DNA from: Bact-08 sp964533215
GTDB lineage: Bacteria; Bacteroidota; Bacteroidia; Bacteroidales; UBA932
Assembly (NCBI GenBank): GCA_964533215.1
Contig: CAZHLJ010000001.1
Location: 868,001 to 932,000, forward strand
Reading direction: 5' to 3'
DNA length: 64,000 nucleotides
Part shown: positions 61,190 through 64,000 of the stretch, one piece after another
How positions within the stretch are numbered: the first letter of the stretch is position 1
Layout: each line of letters begins with the position of its first letter
Position numbers and translations under genes: made by a program
The notes under the pieces: model-generated
Databases searched by the model: none
What the model saw: only the letters and a program-made list of their open reading frames with translations
Told to the model about the DNA's origin: nothing

Positions 61190-61807
61190 ATGAGTTTTCT
61201 GGAATTCAAGGAAAAAATGTTCGATCTGGCATGCTTCAATATCTATCAGGTATATGCATGGCAGCCGGATTTTGACCGCAATAACCTTACCCGTTGGACT
61301 AAGAGGGGGTATCTTATCCGGTTACGGCAGGGGTATTTTGCTTTTTCAGAATATAAGCACAAGCCGGATTATTACCTCTATTTTGCTAATCGAATCTACC
61401 GCCCTTCTTACATCAGCTTGCACACGGCTCTGGCCTTTTATGGGATGATACCGGAGGCGGTGGTGCAAATAACCAGTGTCTCTTCTCTGAAAACGGCATC
61501 ATTCAGTAACGACTTTGGCGACTACTCTTATAAGAATGTCAAGGAGAACCTGATGTTCGGGTACGAGTTAAAGCCAATGGCAGACAATTGCACCATACAG
61601 TTTGCTACACCTGAAAAGGCACTGCTAGATTTGCTGTACCTCTATCCGTTCTACGATAATGAACTGGAATTGCAGGAATTGCGTTTGGATGAAGATTACT
61701 TGCGAGATGATTTGAACAAGGATTTATTGATGGGTTATTGCGCTAAGTTTCAAAGCAAGGCGCTTGACTATAGGGTGAAATTGCTTTTTAAGACTTATGA
61801 TTTATGA
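61190..61807 (+). CDS. AbiEi-like antitoxin
   Basis: A 205-residue protein with an N-terminal winged-helix region (LTRWTKRGYLIRLRQGYFAF) and a C-terminal domain seen in AbiEi/type IV antitoxins (LHTALAFYGMIPEAV, then TPEKALLDLLYLYP). It would neutralise the AbiEii nucleotidyltransferase without binding it directly, and repress the operon through the repeats upstream. Its stop overlaps the toxin start by 4 bp (ATGA). Base composition is closer to the core genome than that of the preceding methyltransferase operon. Confidence 0.85.
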   Translation: MSFLEFKEKMFDLACFNIYQVYAWQPDFDRNNLTRWTKRGYLIRLRQGYFAFSEYKHKPDYYLYFANRIYRPSYISLHTALAFYGMIPEAVVQITSVSSLKTASFSNDFGDYSYKNVKENLMFGYELKPMADNCTIQFATPEKALLDLLYLYPFYDNELELQELRLDEDYLRDDLNKDLLMGYCAKFQSKALDYRVKLLFKTYDL

Positions 61808-62589
61808 TACAGATTGAACAGATAAGGAATTATTTTCCGGCTCAAATCCGTGGAAATTCGAGTTTCGATAAGTACATATTGAAAGAGTATTTGCAGTTGA
61901 TGATTCTCGATTACCTTTCTTCAACGCCGTACATCCAAAAGATGGTTTTTATTGGAGGGACGAACCTGCGTTTGGTAAAGGGGATAGACCGGTTCTCCGA
62001 GGATTTGGATTTTGACTGCAAAGGGCTGTCGAAAGATGAGTTTCTTGAAATGACAAACGGAGTAATCCAATTTCTGGAACGTTCAGGATTGAGGGTGGAA
62101 GCGAAAGATAAGGAAAACCCGGAACTGACGGCTTTCCGGCGGAATATACATTTCCCAGAACTGTTGTTTGATTTAGGATTGAACGGACATAAGGAAGAAC
62201 GTTTTTTGATAAAAGTCGAAAGCCAAGACCAAGGAATTCTTTATCCTCTGCTTATCACGAATATCAAAGGCTGCGGATTCTTTTTTCCGTTTCCTGTTCC
62301 TTCCGATGGTGTTTTGTGCAGTATGAAAATTTCCGCCATGTTAGCCCGGGCTAAAGGGCGTGATTTTTATGACCTGATGTTTTTATTAGCACAAACAAAG
62401 CCCGATTACGATTTTCTTTCGAAGCGCTGCGGAGTCCGTAATTTGCAGGAGTTTAAACAGGCTACTGCTGAATTGCTGAAAACAGTCGATTTGAAGAAAA
62501 AGCAAAAGGATTTTGAACACCAGCTTTTTGAAAAAGCAAATAGTGAGAAGATTTTGCGTTTTGGGGAATTTGTAGATTCACTGGTATGA
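61804..62589 (+). CDS. AbiEii/AbiGii-type nucleotidyltransferase toxin
   Basis: A 261-residue DNA polymerase beta-like nucleotidyltransferase: FIGGTNLRL (residues 49-57), then RFSEDLDFD with the metal-binding Asp pair (Asp68, Asp70), and the late helical region. AbiEii proteins act as bacteriostatic toxins that modify RNA and are part of abortive phage infection systems. It is coupled to AbiEi. Convergent with the DUF234-type ATPase gene, 25 bp away. Confidence 0.88.
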   Translation: MIQIEQIRNYFPAQIRGNSSFDKYILKEYLQLMILDYLSSTPYIQKMVFIGGTNLRLVKGIDRFSEDLDFDCKGLSKDEFLEMTNGVIQFLERSGLRVEAKDKENPELTAFRRNIHFPELLFDLGLNGHKEERFLIKVESQDQGILYPLLITNIKGCGFFFPFPVPSDGVLCSMKISAMLARAKGRDFYDLMFLLAQTKPDYDFLSKRCGVRNLQEFKQATAELLKTVDLKKKQKDFEHQLFEKANSEKILRFGEFVDSLV

Positions 62590-62614
62590 TGATCCCATAC
62601 ACATTAAAAAAACT

Positions 62615-63937
62615 CTACATATCTTCCATCGACAAGCAAACCATATCGATCTTGTACTTAGGTAGCAACTTATTTTTAAGGTGTTTAACCTTTGCAGCAA
62701 ATAGCTCAGGCTTGAAATTTTTCTTTTGCCGTTTTACTTCTGCTACTACTGCTTGATTTTTCTCTAATTTCAGGGCAACAATATCAATTTCGTTTTGATC
62801 GCCTTTAGGCTCCCACCATGAGCCAATAGCCCGGTACTGAAAGCTTTCGGCAAATTGCTGTTTGAAATATTTTTCCAATATGATACCCGAATAAGTGGGA
62901 TAGTCAGATTTGATGATAGTCTGCAAACCGATAAAGTTCTTTATCTCTATCAGTGAACGATGACGGTCGAAATAGTTAAACCAAAATCGGATAAAGTTAT
63001 CCTGTATCTCATATCGTACGGCTTGACTTCCTTCTTTTGCCAATATTGGGCGTTGACGGACAATGATATTGTAATCCTCAATCAATCGTTTGATTTGACC
63101 GCCTATGCTTTTATCTCCTAGTGCAGATTCTATTTCGGGTTGTGTATTGATACCGCCGGAAATGGCGCTTAGGATTGAAAAATATGTGGCATAATTTTTC
63201 CCAAACTCTTCTATCAGTAAGTTTTTTCCTTCATCGGTAAAAGGGGAGTTTTCCCGAATCATAAACGAAATCATTTCGTCTATATTCAATGTAATGTTAT
63301 CACAAAACAATTCCACATATTTTGGAACTCCACCTGTGAAAGAATAGAGAGCGAGCAAGTCATCATTGGTGTAATCCGGATTGTAATCATGCATGATTTC
63401 TTTCAGCGTGGTCAAATCAAATGCGGATAACTTGATGATATTATCTGCTCTGCCAAATAAAGGCTCTTTATTGCTTTGGAATATTTTCTGCATCAATGAA
63501 TAAACAGAGCCCGACACAATCAAATTCATTTTAGATTTTTTGCGGTAGGTATCCCAGATATTTTGCATATCGCTATATACCGATTCATTGATGTTGTAGA
63601 ACTCCTGAAACTCGTCAATAACAAGATTGAACGGTCTATTTGATGCCAATTCCATTAAAAATTGGAACAAAGACCGGAATGTACGGATTTCCGCAGGAAC
63701 AAATGTATTGAGCGATTGACTTATAATAGGAGTGAACTCTGAACAAAGCGTGGCTTCAGCTTTACGACCGACAAATAAATAGACAGTCGGCAAGCCTTCA
63801 ACTGATTTCAAGACAAGACTTGTTTTACCGATTCTTCTTCTTCCGGTTACTACTGTCAGACGGGAATGGTCACTGAAAGATAAATTTTGTATCCGTTGCA
63901 GTTCTGCTAACTCGCTGGTTCTGTTATAAAATTTCAT
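62615..63937 (-). CDS. AAA ATPase with DUF234-type nuclease-like C-terminus
   Basis: A 440-residue protein. The P-loop ATPase domain (about 1-230) has Walker A TGRRRIGKTS (residues 31-40), Walker B FNLVIDEFQEF and the sensor IVSGSVYSLM. A winged-helix region follows. The C-terminal 120 residues carry WEPKGDQNEIDIVALKLEKN and AVVAEVKRQ, a PD-(D/E)xK-like pattern of the DUF234 group. Relatives are widespread in archaea and Bacteroidetes, and their role is unknown. Confidence 0.85.
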   Translation of the reverse strand: MKFYNRTSELAELQRIQNLSFSDHSRLTVVTGRRRIGKTSLVLKSVEGLPTVYLFVGRKAEATLCSEFTPIISQSLNTFVPAEIRTFRSLFQFLMELASNRPFNLVIDEFQEFYNINESVYSDMQNIWDTYRKKSKMNLIVSGSVYSLMQKIFQSNKEPLFGRADNIIKLSAFDLTTLKEIMHDYNPDYTNDDLLALYSFTGGVPKYVELFCDNITLNIDEMISFMIRENSPFTDEGKNLLIEEFGKNYATYFSILSAISGGINTQPEIESALGDKSIGGQIKRLIEDYNIIVRQRPILAKEGSQAVRYEIQDNFIRFWFNYFDRHRSLIEIKNFIGLQTIIKSDYPTYSGIILEKYFKQQFAESFQYRAIGSWWEPKGDQNEIDIVALKLEKNQAVVAEVKRQKKNFKPELFAAKVKHLKNKLLPKYKIDMVCLSMEDM

Positions 63938-63959
63938 ACTCCCTATTTTTGTTATGCTC

Positions 63960-63986
63960 GTAACCGTTACGGCGGTTACAAAGATA
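63960..63986 (-). promoter_or_regulatory. Promoter and palindromic operator of the DUF234-type ATPase gene
   Basis: On the minus strand TATCTTTG (63979-63986) matches the -7 consensus. Immediately inside it lies GTAACCG, six bases, CGGTTAC (63960-63979), a perfect 7-bp inverted repeat ending 22 bp before the ATG. A repressor site is likely; its protein is not identified. Confidence 0.6.
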
Positions 63987-64000
63987 AATAAATTTCTAGA

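Overview
The window reads as a chromosomal segment of an anaerobic or microaerophilic member of the Bacteroidetes, most likely order Bacteroidales. Support comes from the Bacteroidetes-type promoters (TTTG, 19-20 bp, TAnnTTTG) in front of the tRNA genes, metY and arsR, the near absence of Shine-Dalgarno sequences, the fused aspartate kinase/homoserine dehydrogenase, the two-subunit methylmalonyl-CoA mutase, tandem YitT proteins, an [FeFe] hydrogenase, and many exported proteins with Bacteroidales-like signal peptides. Genus cannot be fixed from the sequence alone.

Layout. 1-8713: the end of a possible SPOR-domain protein, gcvT, a PAS protein, a VOC protein, an M28 peptidase fused to a TonB C-terminal domain, leuS, a PhzF-like isomerase and two overlapping YitT membrane proteins. 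8845-10414: two overlapping AraC-type regulators. 10383-12230 (minus): parE. 12263-17991 (minus): the tight operon metY-metX-thrA-asd, with a long leader encoding a Met-rich peptide and three hairpins. 18296-22668: a group B [FeFe] hydrogenase, a sensory [FeFe] hydrogenase/PAS protein and a SpoIIE/PP2C phosphatase, followed by an exported beta-propeller. 23570-32430: accessory DNA made of an AT-rich TcmP/DUF5131 pair and a ten-gene arsenic operon (arsR to acr3), separated and bordered by copies of one long-hairpin repeat. 32424-38882: an MFS transporter, nnr, an exported GH3 enzyme and a serine hydrolase. 38885-39535: two nested copies of the repeat. 39580-52602: DUF5672, mutB, mutA, a Spy-like protein, lptB, dnaX, an exported unknown, an M16 peptidase, an O-methyltransferase, an exported transglutaminase and efp. 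52690-52920: tRNA-Pro(CGG) and tRNA-Phe(GAA).

Beyond tRNA-Phe lies a defence-type island, strongly AT-rich up to about 61.1 kb: another repeat copy, a RES-domain protein, a four-gene operon (Xre regulator, C5-cytosine methyltransferase, a protein with two GHKL ATPase domains, and a receiver-domain protein with a HEPN-like RNxxxH motif), a HEPN-like protein, an AbiEi/AbiEii pair with candidate operators, and a DUF234-type AAA ATPase.

Two observations stand out. First, the Xre-methyltransferase-GHKL-receiver operon looks like a two-component relay built into a modification locus with no visible restriction endonuclease, and may be an undescribed defence system. Second, a family of intergenic elements of about 220-350 bp keeps the same fold (outer stem, fixed L and R boxes, inner stem with a 2-by-3 internal loop, 26-28 nt tip) while the stem sequences differ between copies and remain complementary within each copy. 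One copy has inserted into another.
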